Of a stretch of 64,000 bases of DNA, positions 48,401 through 55,347 are shown piece after piece. Both the position numbers and the translations under genes were made by a program. The notes beneath the pieces were generated by a model. It had not been told where the DNA came from. It saw only the letters and a program-made list of their open reading frames with translations, and ran no database searches. Origin of the DNA: an uncultured Clostridia bacterium (GTDB taxonomy: Bacteria > Bacillota > Clostridia > UBA1381); contig CANQJC010000004.1 of assembly GCA_947624165.1 (NCBI GenBank), positions 29,704-93,703 of the forward strand. Reading direction: 5' to 3'. The first letter of the stretch is position 1; each line of letters starts with the position of its first letter.

Positions 48401-49129
48401 ATAACGCTTGAAGGAGCAGAAAATGCCGAGTACAGCTATGACGGCGATCCGACGACCGTAAACGGAGCCGCGCCGACTGCGGATAAGAAGATCAAATTCA
48501 CCGACGGCGCAGCTGCGGTAAAGCTTAAGAGCGGCGAAAAAATCACAATAGACGGAATTGACGTAGATACGAAGTACACCGTAAAGGAAACGGCTGTCAA
48601 AAATTACACCGCGTCGGTAACGGGCGGCACGCTCAAACAAGGCGTAGTAAACGGCAGCATCGTTGAAGACGGAAGTACGGTCGCGTATACAAATAAGTAT
48701 ACGAAACCTATGCCTACGCCCGAACCGACGAAATCTCCGAGCAAGCATTCGTCGCGTCCTCGTCCGACGGCTGCTCCGACGCCGACGGCTACTCCGACGC
48801 CGACCGCGTCACCCAAACCGAACGGCGATCAGTCAACATCAAGTCCGTCGCCTTCACCGACGCCCGCACCGACTTCTTCACCGAAACCTACGCCTACGCC
48901 CGAACCTACGCCCGTACCCACACCCGTACCCACGCCCACGCCGGAGCCGATACCTACGCCGGAGCCGGTGCCTACCGAGCCGCCGCGTTATACGGACGGT
49001 GAGTCGGGAGGAACAACGCCGCAGACAGGAGATAACAATATGCCGGCGTTGTGGATGGCTGCCGCGGTAGTATTCGGATGCGGAGCGGTCGCGTCGCTCA
49101 AGAGGCTTAAGAAAAAACGTAATCAATAA
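42413..49129 (+). CDS. Giant sortase-anchored surface adhesin (vWA, LamG-like insert, Cna-B-like repeats)
   Basis: This 2,238-residue wall-anchored protein is likely for adhesion or as a fimbria-like structure. A long signal peptide (about 1-40, ending VSAAS) precedes an N-terminal domain. A von Willebrand A domain begins at the MIDAS strand Asp292-x-Ser294-x-Ser296 (LILDASGSMAF). It is interrupted by ~600 residues, including a LamG/concanavalin-like module (about 440-706), and resumes around 895-1105 with VFTDGKD near 1016. A mixed beta region follows. Three Cna-B/SpaA-like modules (about 1705-1822, 1840-1960, 1976-2096) have Lys (SKTV), Glu (TVSEADD) and Asn (AYTNTY) placed for isopeptide bonds. 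A Pro/Thr stalk (about 2100-2196), sorting signal TPQTGD, membrane helix and basic tail close the protein. AAGGAG precedes the ATG. The sortase gene follows 21 bases later. Confidence 0.9.
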   Translation: MKTRRLQPPFKITARRITAGLICMFTMISMMNIVLPVSAASDMPEMDYIIRAWHSDGTYREMSSYIYMNDEGNYVTNEGIKPDEETGILEITPGDFEGFAGEEFVGFSVSAGQSAVTIDNDTNTLQIKYDPNVHLVKAHAFFKSSDIFVAGSSDEAVYGGTDSLEKDDQDTAAAWGYPVGTTEITTNADLSKTPITDEDKKYIMKSVDEATARARVSERLGKNEIKIDGVAGDSDIDWETTPLTDAKVYKTTEGLHTDKTASVLNEDERTYQLDLESWFVGNNKADVGLILDASGSMAFSSEGDADGNKTFTKITQSDGKMFEERTGKSGDAALEEVEVKIDSASVSGSEMSESGKLLSDNEVNTILKDKANPSEEEHGTINPNKNTDNSALSYTGYNYYIFDKRSGTNEYVPIGYWDGTDDSLHYTGVVDTDEGMPGFDNLLSYYDFQKDVTLEEGHTRSWTVNRRRHEHAQAVDSVEVNGGEFNFGIAEDTETDTQGLEFSEANGLNVSYKKGNIVQDKGLILGGELGDNFTVSFNIRSSQKEGQDESSKLSSKKTDQLIYIGPLENNSGSEFVNVWRAADGSTERLKIGHGLSSSLPEQGNLYNEKKFKNIIQSKETITYTLVFTKTEDNKEHVQVYENGVVPSSPEHATSGDVEKTKTWRVVLNGIKDNYDGQDLYVDNVYIFNKALEPTDVETLYNTYQNNSDITEKNPSDDQKKTQAQPWTIKPSSTVTDKGLPYFTVGESKSATARLDDNIGDTSAAKRAGWYYVTSDSQWENITKLGTAKYMHALRTNVGDKKRYYYNGYEPSEAGLPNEEGKLNDEIEKEINEGKEDGKYYYYEPKEYEPLKFFLDDKGHLCCFYSTGNDKMESNGWSHVYVKKNATRIKSEVLQHALGMFATNLDEASPDSRISAVRFSTQRYTTSGDDGTFDATKHSDEYARFKLLGWTEDANAAVSVLNRDRGSVGVDGVLANSDGLYNYVLTGNTSTAAGFRTFNDCLAEDAYPNTKKYLIVFTDGKDSELSKALENEENNIDDLLDPTGEKALEAVKAAQQLREDGYTILCVMLSGGTVARGSSDYKQAIQFLAAIAGETYVENKIPANYDPKEYDSSTPQYKNIFEGHTSDEVTEAFSEDIVGRIADNLDQYTVKDYIDPRFNLVDSDGRLWKLEKDGKVTIGDDEDADLSAEEYKDITLRGRDSKMEGWAAQLHYDKDKNMYYLEWDAATIPGCSKGVSTLGVWNAQITVKAKDDFIGGNAVITNGNVELENYLYHTDDAESASSGFDDAQRVKEGDEVTKYPSKGFPRTTVNVKIPKPEITEGRQVLFMGEKLTNEGVAEKLGESIRDKWLEDTENAWYWNYLKRYAEYQNKLGNPKYTPADPSKTPFDMLIDEIVATASAGASVSYDYYYIPDIDDANTQTGADKGKHENDMLGTLTFSWKDVAGEGTGYSAYPEDGITADTDSRHSELTFTYTPVGSADRGDNNEVVTDGNYGWDKGFKPAAGSEQNTTGEITGPYTTNIVSGEIAFEMILPSEVAAYLQTYAPGQTVTYTAKLVKKGETDAIGTYTAEYKVPSVPDTTPAEVKIPVSIEYSSDFNGAYGLSLGEYEVVPVSGKGFGIKFGDITEGALADSQAGTFKTFSNNNTKTADEILDPPTEAVTHTIGDFAADITGGAVTIGGKREGEEATKYLDRRYAMAAVSASIDKMALSISKTVVNAPASDADKAFKFNITLGNVNETYDYEGDPTTVNDAAPTTDKKIKFTDGLATVELKNAESITIKNIPTDTAYTVSEADDDDYTKTVTGSESGTISDAVDNAVAYTNTYKTQMPPNPPEPPEPPKTGSLTLSKTVVNAPASDADKAFRFNITLGNVNETYDYEGDPTTVNDAAPTTDKKIKFTDGKATVTLKHNETITIKDIAENTAYTVSEADDDDYTKTVTGSESDTISDAVESKAAYTNTYITQMPPNPPEPPEPPKTGSLTVSKTVTGDDAPANAEFDFTITLEGAENAEYSYDGDPTTVNGAAPTADKKIKFTDGAAAVKLKSGEKITIDGIDVDTKYTVKETAVKNYTASVTGGTLKQGVVNGSIVEDGSTVAYTNKYTKPMPTPEPTKSPSKHSSRPRPTAAPTPTATPTPTASPKPNGDQSTSSPSPSPTPAPTSSPKPTPTPEPTPVPTPVPTPTPEPIPTPEPVPTEPPRYTDGESGGTTPQTGDNNMPALWMAAAVVFGCGAVASLKRLKKKRNQ
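47539..48340 (+). repeat. 405-bp tandem duplication inside the adhesin (two Cna-B-like modules)
   Basis: The first and second Cna-B-like modules are nearly identical in DNA, including the linker MPPNPPEPPEPPKTGSL, which starts at 47881+5 and again 405 bases later. The period is 135 codons, so gain or loss of a unit keeps the frame. The third module is clearly more divergent. Confidence 0.85.
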
Positions 49130-49150
49130 TATACATGGGAGGGTAATGAT

Positions 49151-49909
49151 ATGAGAAAGAAAATATTTTTAAGCATAACGTCTGTTCTGTGTGTATTGGC
49201 TTGCGTTTTATCCATCGGTCAGGTTATAAGGATAACACATGAGTATAGACAGGGCGAAAAGGAATATGACGATTTGGCAAATATAATGGTATCGCATTTT
49301 GACGCCGACCTGTATATTTCCCAAAAGGAAAACGGCGGCGCGCCGATAGACGTAAACTTCGCGGCGTTGAAAGAGATGAACGCAAACGTGGTGGGCTGGC
49401 TGTACTGCCCGGGAACACAGATAAATTTCCCTGTGGTCCAAAGCAGCGACAACTCATATTACCTGACGCATCTTTACGACAATCAGTCGAATTCGTCGGG
49501 AACAATATTCATGGATGCGCGCAACTCGCCGGATTTGTCGAATATCAATACCATTATTTACGGTCATAACATGAAGAACGGCTCGATGTTCGCGTCGCTC
49601 CAGAACTATGACGAACAGTGGTATTACAACGCTCATCCCGTTATGTACTATATAACGAACGAGCACGATTACCGAATAGATGTGTTCACGGCCTTTGAGA
49701 CTGCGTGCGATTCCGACGCGTTTACGATATTCTTCCCGAATGAACAGACGTATAGCGGCTATTTGGGAGCAATGCGGGGACAGTCAAGAATCGATACGTC
49801 ATGGCTGCCGGTATCCGCAAACGATAACATAATAACGCTTGCCACCTGCTCCTACGGCTTCAGCGGCGCGAGATACGTCGTTCAGGGCAAGATAACGCAA
49901 ATAAGATAA
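49151..49909 (+). CDS. srtB: Class B sortase
   Basis: This is a membrane transpeptidase that cuts the sorting signal of the preceding adhesin and joins it to the wall or to another pilin subunit. 252 residues: an N-terminal membrane helix (about 5-26), then the sortase barrel with His139 (IYGHNM), Cys233 (TLATCSY) and Arg241 (GARYVVQG). The helix before the catalytic region and the TLxTC context fit class B. SrtB of Clostridioides difficile prefers (S/P)PxTG signals, and TPQTG of the neighbour is similar. GGAGG lies before the ATG, and a strong terminator follows, so adhesin and sortase form a two-gene unit. Confidence 0.93.
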   Translation: MRKKIFLSITSVLCVLACVLSIGQVIRITHEYRQGEKEYDDLANIMVSHFDADLYISQKENGGAPIDVNFAALKEMNANVVGWLYCPGTQINFPVVQSSDNSYYLTHLYDNQSNSSGTIFMDARNSPDLSNINTIIYGHNMKNGSMFASLQNYDEQWYYNAHPVMYYITNEHDYRIDVFTAFETACDSDAFTIFFPNEQTYSGYLGAMRGQSRIDTSWLPVSANDNIITLATCSYGFSGARYVVQGKITQIR

Positions 49910-49919
49910 AAATATAAGT

Positions 49920-49952
49920 AAAAAATCATCGGGTTTACCCCGATGATTTTTT
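49920..49952 (+). terminator. Terminator of the adhesin-sortase operon
   Basis: Stem AAAAATCATCGGG/CCCGATGATTTTT with loop TTTAC. Confidence 0.9.
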
Positions 49953-50020
49953 ACTTGTTCAGAAAAAACAGAGTAATTGCAATGGCTAAATTGCTATAAA
50001 ATCAACTCCTTTCAGGCAAC

Positions 50021-50052
50021 AAAAAAGAGCAACCGTTTTTCGATTGCTCTGA
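50021..50052 (-). terminator. Terminator of the methyltransferase gene
   Basis: Minus strand: stem AGAGCAA/TTGCTCT (arms 50044-50050 and 50026-50032) followed by six T. Confidence 0.75.
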
Positions 50053-50109
50053 ACTGCGCTATTCAAATTTTTGATAGACAAAATAGAATGTGTATCCCAT
50101 ATTTGCGCA

Positions 50110-50856
50110 CTATCTTAACTTTATTTCAATCCCAACAAAGCAAGTATACGGTTTGATAATTGAATCAAAATATTGCCTGTCACCGTCGGCAAACTCATTA
50201 TTAACCGCAAGCCACTCGCTCCACGCTTTGTCAAAACAATCCATTTCCCATGTTCTTACCGACCCAATTCTATTATTGTCACCGATTATTTCTTTCCAAA
50301 GATTTGGGCTTTTGAACATATAGGAATCTTCGCCGAGCCAATCGGAAAGAAGATCGGCGGCACGACCTTCAAATTCGTCTTTAATGCCCGGAATACCGAT
50401 CAAGATAATTCCTCCGTCTTTGATGAACGGCATGATCTTGTTTTCAAAAAAACCTTTGCTTCCCGCAAAATAATGATAGGAATCCACGCTGAACAAAGCG
50501 TCGAATTGTTTTTCCTCAAATTGAAGATCATTCGCGTCTTCACATAAGGGAATTACCTGACTTTCAATTCCCCATTGCATAAAACGGTTCCTATTTTCCT
50601 CCGCGCTTATCCAGAGGTCATTCGCATAAACCTTTGCCCCGGTCTCTTTGGCGATTACAAGGCTCGTCAGCCCTTTTCCGCATCCCAAATCAAGAATTAA
50701 ATCATCGGGAGAAAAAAGCAAAGGGTATTGACTGAACAGTTCCTCCAATATTCTTACGCTGTTCGGTCCCATCATGGTTTCTTCAGAAATATACTCCTGA
50801 TAATCGCTGATATTCAATGATTTTACCTCCGGCGAATCCCAATTTGTATGTTTCAT
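50110..50856 (-). CDS. Class I SAM-dependent methyltransferase
   Basis: This 248-residue cytoplasmic methyltransferase has motif I ILDLGCGKG at 54-62, an acidic adenine-binding residue in VYANDLW, and motif IV-like DALFSVDSYHYF. The substrate is unknown; small-molecule methylases of this kind are common cargo. The gene is AT-richer than the adjoining ribosomal operon, in keeping with being part of an acquired block. The start is doubtful: ATG 50856 directly abuts a perfect -10 box, so either translation begins further in (ATG 50775) or the transcript starts upstream and includes a longer N-terminus, since the frame is open to 50919. Confidence 0.82.
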   Translation of the reverse strand: MKHTNWDSPEVKSLNISDYQEYISEETMMGPNSVRILEELFSQYPLLFSPDDLILDLGCGKGLTSLVIAKETGAKVYANDLWISAEENRNRFMQWGIESQVIPLCEDANDLQFEEKQFDALFSVDSYHYFAGSKGFFENKIMPFIKDGGIILIGIPGIKDEFEGRAADLLSDWLGEDSYMFKSPNLWKEIIGDNNRIGSVRTWEMDCFDKAWSEWLAVNNEFADGDRQYFDSIIKPYTCFVGIEIKLR

Positions 50857-50885
50857 ATTATACCATATTCTTCTGTGCAAATCAA
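50857..50885 (-). promoter_or_regulatory. Possible promoter of the methyltransferase gene
   Basis: Minus strand: TTGATT (50880-50885), 17-base spacer, perfect TATAAT (50857-50862). It touches the assumed start codon, so either the promoter or the start is wrong. Confidence 0.45.
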
Positions 50886-50954
50886 TCGCAAATTCCATAA
50901 ATCCGATGTCCTCGTCCAAAATCCGTTAAACCAAACAGACAAATCAGCGCACAC

Positions 50955-50990
50955 AAAAACCCCGAAAGCCGCAAGGCTACGGGGTTTTTT
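50955..50990 (-). terminator. Terminator of rplM-rpsI
   Basis: Minus strand: stem AACCCCGTAGCC...GGCTTTCGGGGTT with T-rich tail. The degenerate copy of this hairpin is found at 42028-42059. Confidence 0.88.
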
Positions 50991-51008
50991 GTAATTCTGT
51001 GTAAAAAT

Positions 51009-51404
51009 TTATCTCTTCGAGAACTGCGGAGCGCGGCGTGCGGCTTTCAAGCCGTACTTCTTTCTTTCCTTCATTCTTGAATCGCGCGTAAGGAATCCCG
51101 CAGCCTTCAGATCCGCTCTGTACGCGTCCGCGTCAACTTCAAGAAGAGCTCTTGAAATGCCGTGACGGATCGCGCCCGCCTGACCAGTGAAACCGCCGCC
51201 TTCAACCTTTGCGATTACGTCAAACTTATCGGTCGTCTTTGTAAGCTCGAGCGGCTGACGAACGATGAGCTTAAGTGTGCCGAGACCGAAATAATCATCA
51301 ATATTTCTGCCGTTTATGGTGATGCTTCCGTTGCCGGGTACAAGACGAACTCTTGCAACGGATGACTTTCTTCTGCCTGTTCCGTAGTATTGTTCTTTTG
51401 CCAT
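51009..51404 (-). CDS. rpsI: 30S ribosomal protein S9
   Basis: S9 sits in the head of the small subunit, and its C-terminal tail reaches the P-site tRNA. The 131 residues are full length, from [16 protein letters not shown] to the tail [17 protein letters not shown] ending in the invariant KR. It follows rplM by 13 bases with GGAGG before the ATG, the standard bacterial pair. The 3' end of this gene is duplicated 8.9 kb away. Confidence 0.98.
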   Translation of the reverse strand: MAKEQYYGTGRRKSSVARVRLVPGNGSITINGRNIDDYFGLGTLKLIVRQPLELTKTTDKFDVIAKVEGGGFTGQAGAIRHGISRALLEVDADAYRADLKAAGFLTRDSRMKERKKYGLKAARRAPQFSKR

Positions 51405-51417
51405 TGTATTGTCCTCC

Positions 51418-51858
51418 TTACTTTATTTCGCCTGTCCAAGCGATGGGGTTTTGAGCCTGATGTCCGTGTTCCTCGCCCTTATAAACACGAAGTCTTGTAA
51501 GAGCCTTTCTGCCGAGCGTGTTGTTCGGCAGCATACCGTTTACGGCGTACATAACAGCCTTTTCGGGATTCTGCGCCATAAGCTTGTTGTAGTGTATCTC
51601 TTTGATACCGCCTACCCATCCGGTATGATAATAACGGATCTTCTGATTAAGCTTGTTGCCTGTGAGAACAATTTTGTCAGCGTTGATAACGATAACATGA
51701 TCTCCGCAGTCCACGTTCGGTGTGAAGGTGGGGAGGTGCTTGCCTCTTAAAATGCTCGCAACCGTCGCAGCTACGCGTCCGAGCGGCTTGTTTGCCGCGT
51801 CTATAACGTACCACTTTCTCTGAACTTCCTGCGGCTTCTGCAAATAGCTTGAATTCAT
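51418..51858 (-). CDS. rplM: 50S ribosomal protein L13
   Basis: L13 is an early assembly protein of the large subunit. 146 residues with the typical segments [31 protein letters not shown] and [13 protein letters not shown]. First gene of the rplM-rpsI operon, with GGAGG before the ATG and a consensus promoter ~65 bases upstream. The short leader contains an inverted repeat (GGTCTTTAACC region) that might be used for autogenous control, but this is only suggestive. Confidence 0.98.
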   Translation of the reverse strand: MNSSYLQKPQEVQRKWYVIDAANKPLGRVAATVASILRGKHLPTFTPNVDCGDHVIVINADKIVLTGNKLNQKIRYYHTGWVGGIKEIHYNKLMAQNPEKAVMYAVNGMLPNNTLGRKALTRLRVYKGEEHGHQAQNPIAWTGEIK

Positions 51859-51922
51859 TGTAGTTTTCCTCCTGTATTCGGTATATATCGGTTAAAGACC
51901 GTTTCTTTAACTCACAACGGCT

Positions 51923-51951
51923 ATTTTACTATCTTTTTCTTTTGTTGTCAA
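51923..51951 (-). promoter_or_regulatory. Promoter of rplM-rpsI
   Basis: Minus strand: TTGACA (51946-51951), 17-base spacer, TAAAAT (51923-51928). The remaining spacer 51952-52110 is AT-rich with one GC-rich palindromic patch (52070-52096) and no gene. Confidence 0.78.
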
Positions 51952-52115
51952 CACCTTTTTTGCAAATTTTAATAATTTATTTTTAAATCTCTTGTTTTTG
52001 CCTATATTCTCTTTTTTACTCTCGTTTTCTCGCGTTTCATTTTAAAAATTGACGCTTCTTTTTAATACGGCGGCGCATTTCGGCGCGGCGCGCCGCAATT
52101 TAAACGGCACATCGC

Positions 52116-52144
52116 TTGACATCGTATACTATTTTTTATATAAT
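52116..52144 (+). promoter_or_regulatory. Promoter of alaS
   Basis: Perfect TTGACA (52116-52121), 17-base spacer, perfect TATAAT (52139-52144). Confidence 0.85.
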
Positions 52145-52186
52145 AATAAGATAGGAACAGTTTAGAAAAAGGAGAAAACATCAATT

Positions 52187-54823
52187 ATGAAATCAATGGG
52201 TGTAAACGAAATCCGCGAGAAATTTTTAAGCTTTTTCGAGTCGAAAGGCTGTCTGCGGCTTGGCAGCTTCCCGCTCGTGCCGAAAAACGACGCGAGCCTG
52301 CTTTTGATAAATTCGGGTATGGCTCCGATGAAATCATGGTTCCAGAACCCCGAAACCGCGCCGCGCAGACGCGTTACGACGTGCCAGAAGTGTATACGCA
52401 CGGGAGATATAGAAAACGTCGGCAAAACGGCGCGCCACGGCACATTTTTTGAAATGCTCGGAAACTTCTCGTTCGGAGACTACTTCAAAAAGGAAGCAAC
52501 CGCGTGGGCGTGGGAATTTTTCACGAAGGTGATGGAGATCCCCGTCGACAAGCTTTGGGTGTCGATATACGAGGAGGACGACGAAGCGCGCGACATATGG
52601 ATAAACGAGGTCGGCGTCGCTCCCGACAGGATAGTAAAGCTTGGCAAGGACGACAACTTCTGGGAGCACGGCACGGGACCCTGCGGTCCGTGCTCGGAGA
52701 TATACTACGACCGCGGCGAGGAATACGGCTGCGGCAAGCCGACGTGCGGCGTCGGCTGCGACTGCGACCGCTATATGGAGGTATGGAACCTCGTATTCAC
52801 GCAGTTTGACAAGGACGAAGCGGGCGTTTACACGCCGCTCCCGAACCCCAATATCGACACGGGCATGGGCTTGGAGCGTCTCGCGGTCGTTATGCAGGGC
52901 GTTGACAACCTGTTCGAGGTCGATACCGTCCAGGACGTTATAAAGCACATTTCAAAAATCGCGGGCGTTGAGTACAAGACCGACGAAAAGTCGGACGTTT
53001 CGCTCCGAGTTATCGCCGACCACATCAGAAGCACCGTTATGATGGTTTCCGACGGCGTTATCCCCTCAAACGAGGGACGCGGCTACGTTCTGCGCCGTTT
53101 GCTCAGACGCGCGGCGCGTCACGGCAAGCTCCTCGGCATAAACAAACAGTTCCTCTACGAGGTCGCGGACACCGTAATAAATTGCTCAAAGTCGGCGTAC
53201 CCCGAATTGGAGGAAAAGCGCGAATATATTAAGAAGATAATCCACAAGGAGGAGGAGCGTTTCAGCGCGACGATAGACAACGGTCTGAACGTTCTCGCGC
53301 AGTACATTGAAGAAGCGAAGGCAAAGGGCGAGAGCGTGCTGTCTGGCGGCGAAGCGTTCAAGCTTCACGACACATACGGATTCCCGCTCGATTTGACCGT
53401 AGAAATGGCGCAGGAGCAGGGATTAAGCGTTGACGTTGACGGCTTTGACGCGGCGATGCAGAACCAAAAGGAAACGGCGCGCGCCGCGAGAAAGGACGGC
53501 TCGAGCTGGGAGGGCACCGACGCGTACGTATTCGACGGCGCGGAGCCGACCGTATTCACAGGCTACAACACGCTTACCGATACCGCGAAGATTGTCGGCG
53601 TTGTTGCCGAGGGCGAGGTTTCGTCCGTGATCGAAGCCGGACAAAAGGGCTACATCGTAGCCGACAAAACTCCGTTTTACGCGGAAATGGGCGGTCAGGT
53701 CGGCGATATCGGTAAGGTGAGCGGCAAAAACGCCGAGGGCGTTATCACGAACACCACCAAAACCGGCGACGGCTTGTATCTGCACGAGGTGACCGTTGAA
53801 AGCGGCAGCTTCTCGCTTGACGATGAGATAACGCTTAATGTTGACAAGGTAAACCGTATGGCGATCGCGAGAAATCACAGCGCGACGCACCTTTTGCACA
53901 AGGCACTAAAAGAGGTTCTCGGTACGCACGTAGCGCAGGCGGGTTCCTTGGTAAATCCCGAGCATCTGCGTTTCGACTTCTCGCATTTCGAAGCTATGAC
54001 TGCGGAGCAGCTCACAGAAACCGAAAAGAAGGTAAACGACGCGATACTTGCCGCGCTCAATATAAACGTACAAGAGCTGCCTATCGACGAAGCGAAAAAG
54101 CTCGGCGCGGAAGCGCAGTTCGGCGAAAAGTACGGCGACGTTGTAAGAGTAGTTTCGATGGGCGATTACAGCATTGAGTTCTGCGGCGGCACGCACCTGA
54201 CGAACACCGCTCAGTGCGGACTGTTCAAGATAATATCCGAAGGCGGCGTTGCCGCGGGCGTAAGACGTATCGAAGCGGTAACGGGGCAGGGAGTGCTTGA
54301 TTACATCGCGTCGAAGGACGCGCTTATTTCGAGAACGGCTCTCGCGCTCAAGACGAATTTACTTAATGAAATAGATAAAAAAGCCGAAGCGACCGCCGCC
54401 GAACTTAAAAACGTTCAGCACGAGGTCGAAGCGGCGAAGGCAAAGCTTGCGGCGGCAAGCGCGAGCAACATCATGGCGGGCGTAAAGCACGTCGGGGATA
54501 TAGACATACTCGTATCGCAGCTTGACGGAACGCCCGTAAGCGAGCTTAAAACTATCGCCGACAAGTTCAAGGAAAACACCGAATGCGGCGTAATAGTGCT
54601 CGCAGCTGAGACCGACGGCAAGATAACGTTCGTGGCAATGGCTACGAAATCGGCTGTCGCAAAGGGCGTTCACGCGGGCAATATTATAAAGAATATAACC
54701 GCGATAGCCGGCGGACGCGGCGGCGGCAAGCCCGACATGGCGCAGGGCGGCGGAAACGACCCGACCAAAATCGACGACGCTCTTGCGGCGGTCGACGATA
54801 TCGTAATCGAACAGACAAAATAA
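52187..54823 (+). CDS. alaS: Alanyl-tRNA synthetase
   Basis: This charges tRNA-Ala and edits mischarged Ser or Gly. The 878 residues match the full-length bacterial enzyme: catalytic domain (about 1-240, with FFESKGCLRLGSFPLVP and TGMGLERLA), tRNA-recognition region (to about 460), editing domain with RNHSATHLLHKAL and CGGTH zinc/editing motifs, and C-terminal DHHA1-type domain (AGGRGGGKPDMAQGGG). A short Cys-rich insert (YGCGKPTCGVGCDCDRY) is seen near residue 183. ATG 52187 lies 12 bases after AAAGGAG; an ATG three codons later is the alternative. Confidence 0.98.
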   Translation: MKSMGVNEIREKFLSFFESKGCLRLGSFPLVPKNDASLLLINSGMAPMKSWFQNPETAPRRRVTTCQKCIRTGDIENVGKTARHGTFFEMLGNFSFGDYFKKEATAWAWEFFTKVMEIPVDKLWVSIYEEDDEARDIWINEVGVAPDRIVKLGKDDNFWEHGTGPCGPCSEIYYDRGEEYGCGKPTCGVGCDCDRYMEVWNLVFTQFDKDEAGVYTPLPNPNIDTGMGLERLAVVMQGVDNLFEVDTVQDVIKHISKIAGVEYKTDEKSDVSLRVIADHIRSTVMMVSDGVIPSNEGRGYVLRRLLRRAARHGKLLGINKQFLYEVADTVINCSKSAYPELEEKREYIKKIIHKEEERFSATIDNGLNVLAQYIEEAKAKGESVLSGGEAFKLHDTYGFPLDLTVEMAQEQGLSVDVDGFDAAMQNQKETARAARKDGSSWEGTDAYVFDGAEPTVFTGYNTLTDTAKIVGVVAEGEVSSVIEAGQKGYIVADKTPFYAEMGGQVGDIGKVSGKNAEGVITNTTKTGDGLYLHEVTVESGSFSLDDEITLNVDKVNRMAIARNHSATHLLHKALKEVLGTHVAQAGSLVNPEHLRFDFSHFEAMTAEQLTETEKKVNDAILAALNINVQELPIDEAKKLGAEAQFGEKYGDVVRVVSMGDYSIEFCGGTHLTNTAQCGLFKIISEGGVAAGVRRIEAVTGQGVLDYIASKDALISRTALALKTNLLNEIDKKAEATAAELKNVQHEVEAAKAKLAAASASNIMAGVKHVGDIDILVSQLDGTPVSELKTIADKFKENTECGVIVLAAETDGKITFVAMATKSAVAKGVHAGNIIKNITAIAGGRGGGKPDMAQGGGNDPTKIDDALAAVDDIVIEQTK

Positions 54824-54933
54824 AATATACGGGCGATTTGTATTCACAAAACCCCGTAGGGGCGACCCTTTGACAAGGGGACCTCATTGTATTAAATCAT
54901 AATTTATACCACACACAAAAAGGAGGAAAACCA
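54824..54933 (+). repeat. Spacer with partial copy of the polA-znuA repeat unit
   Basis: The 15 bases at 54856-54870 equal the start of the 27-base unit found at 5811 and 5998. The AT-rich TAAATCATAATTTA follows here (54892) as it does after the second polA-side copy (6044). No gene is present. Confidence 0.6.
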
Positions 54934-55275
54934 ATGGACTGCTTATTCTGTAAAATAATCGCGGGCGAGATCCCGTCGACAAAGGTCTACGAGGACGATA
55001 TGGTATACGCGTTCCGCGACATCGCGCCGACCGCTCCCGAGCACGTCGTAATTGTGCCGAAGGAGCATATAACAAGCGCGAACGATATAACCGAGGAAAA
55101 CATAAAATACGTAACGGCAATTTGGGCTGCCGTGCCGAAAATCGCGAAGGAGCTGGGAATCGCGGAAAACGGCTACCGCGTTGTAAACAACTGCGGCAAG
55201 GACGGCGGACAGACCGTAGAGCATCTGCATTTTCATCTCATGGGCGGCAGAGAATTCGGCTGGCCCGCGGGCTGA
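54934..55275 (+). CDS. HIT family nucleotide-binding protein (HinT-like)
   Basis: This is a histidine-triad hydrolase acting on AMP-linked substrates such as adenosine phosphoramidates or mis-adenylated lysine. 113 residues with the zinc knuckle CLFC (3-6) and the triad HLHFHL (His97, His99, His101). Length and sequence match bacterial HinT. GGAGG precedes the ATG. Ends at a strong terminator facing the sensor kinase. Confidence 0.94.
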   Translation: MDCLFCKIIAGEIPSTKVYEDDMVYAFRDIAPTAPEHVVIVPKEHITSANDITEENIKYVTAIWAAVPKIAKELGIAENGYRVVNNCGKDGGQTVEHLHFHLMGGREFGWPAG

Positions 55276-55295
55276 TAAATCACCGAACAAAAAAG

Positions 55296-55345
55296 AACCG
55301 CTTCGGTTTATGCGTAAGACGCAAACCGAAGCGGTTTATTTATAT
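55296..55345. terminator. Terminator between HIT gene and sensor kinase
   Basis: Very long stem (arms 55296-55314 and 55320-55336; core AACCGCTTCGGTTT) followed by T-rich sequence. It lies between converging genes. Confidence 0.88.
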
Positions 55346-55347
55346 TT

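Noticed and set aside
54870..54898. TTGACA in the alaS-HIT spacer as a HIT gene promoter
   Set aside because: A perfect -35 box lies in the repeat, but the -10 at 17 bases is TAAATC, a poor match; evidence is too weak to list.
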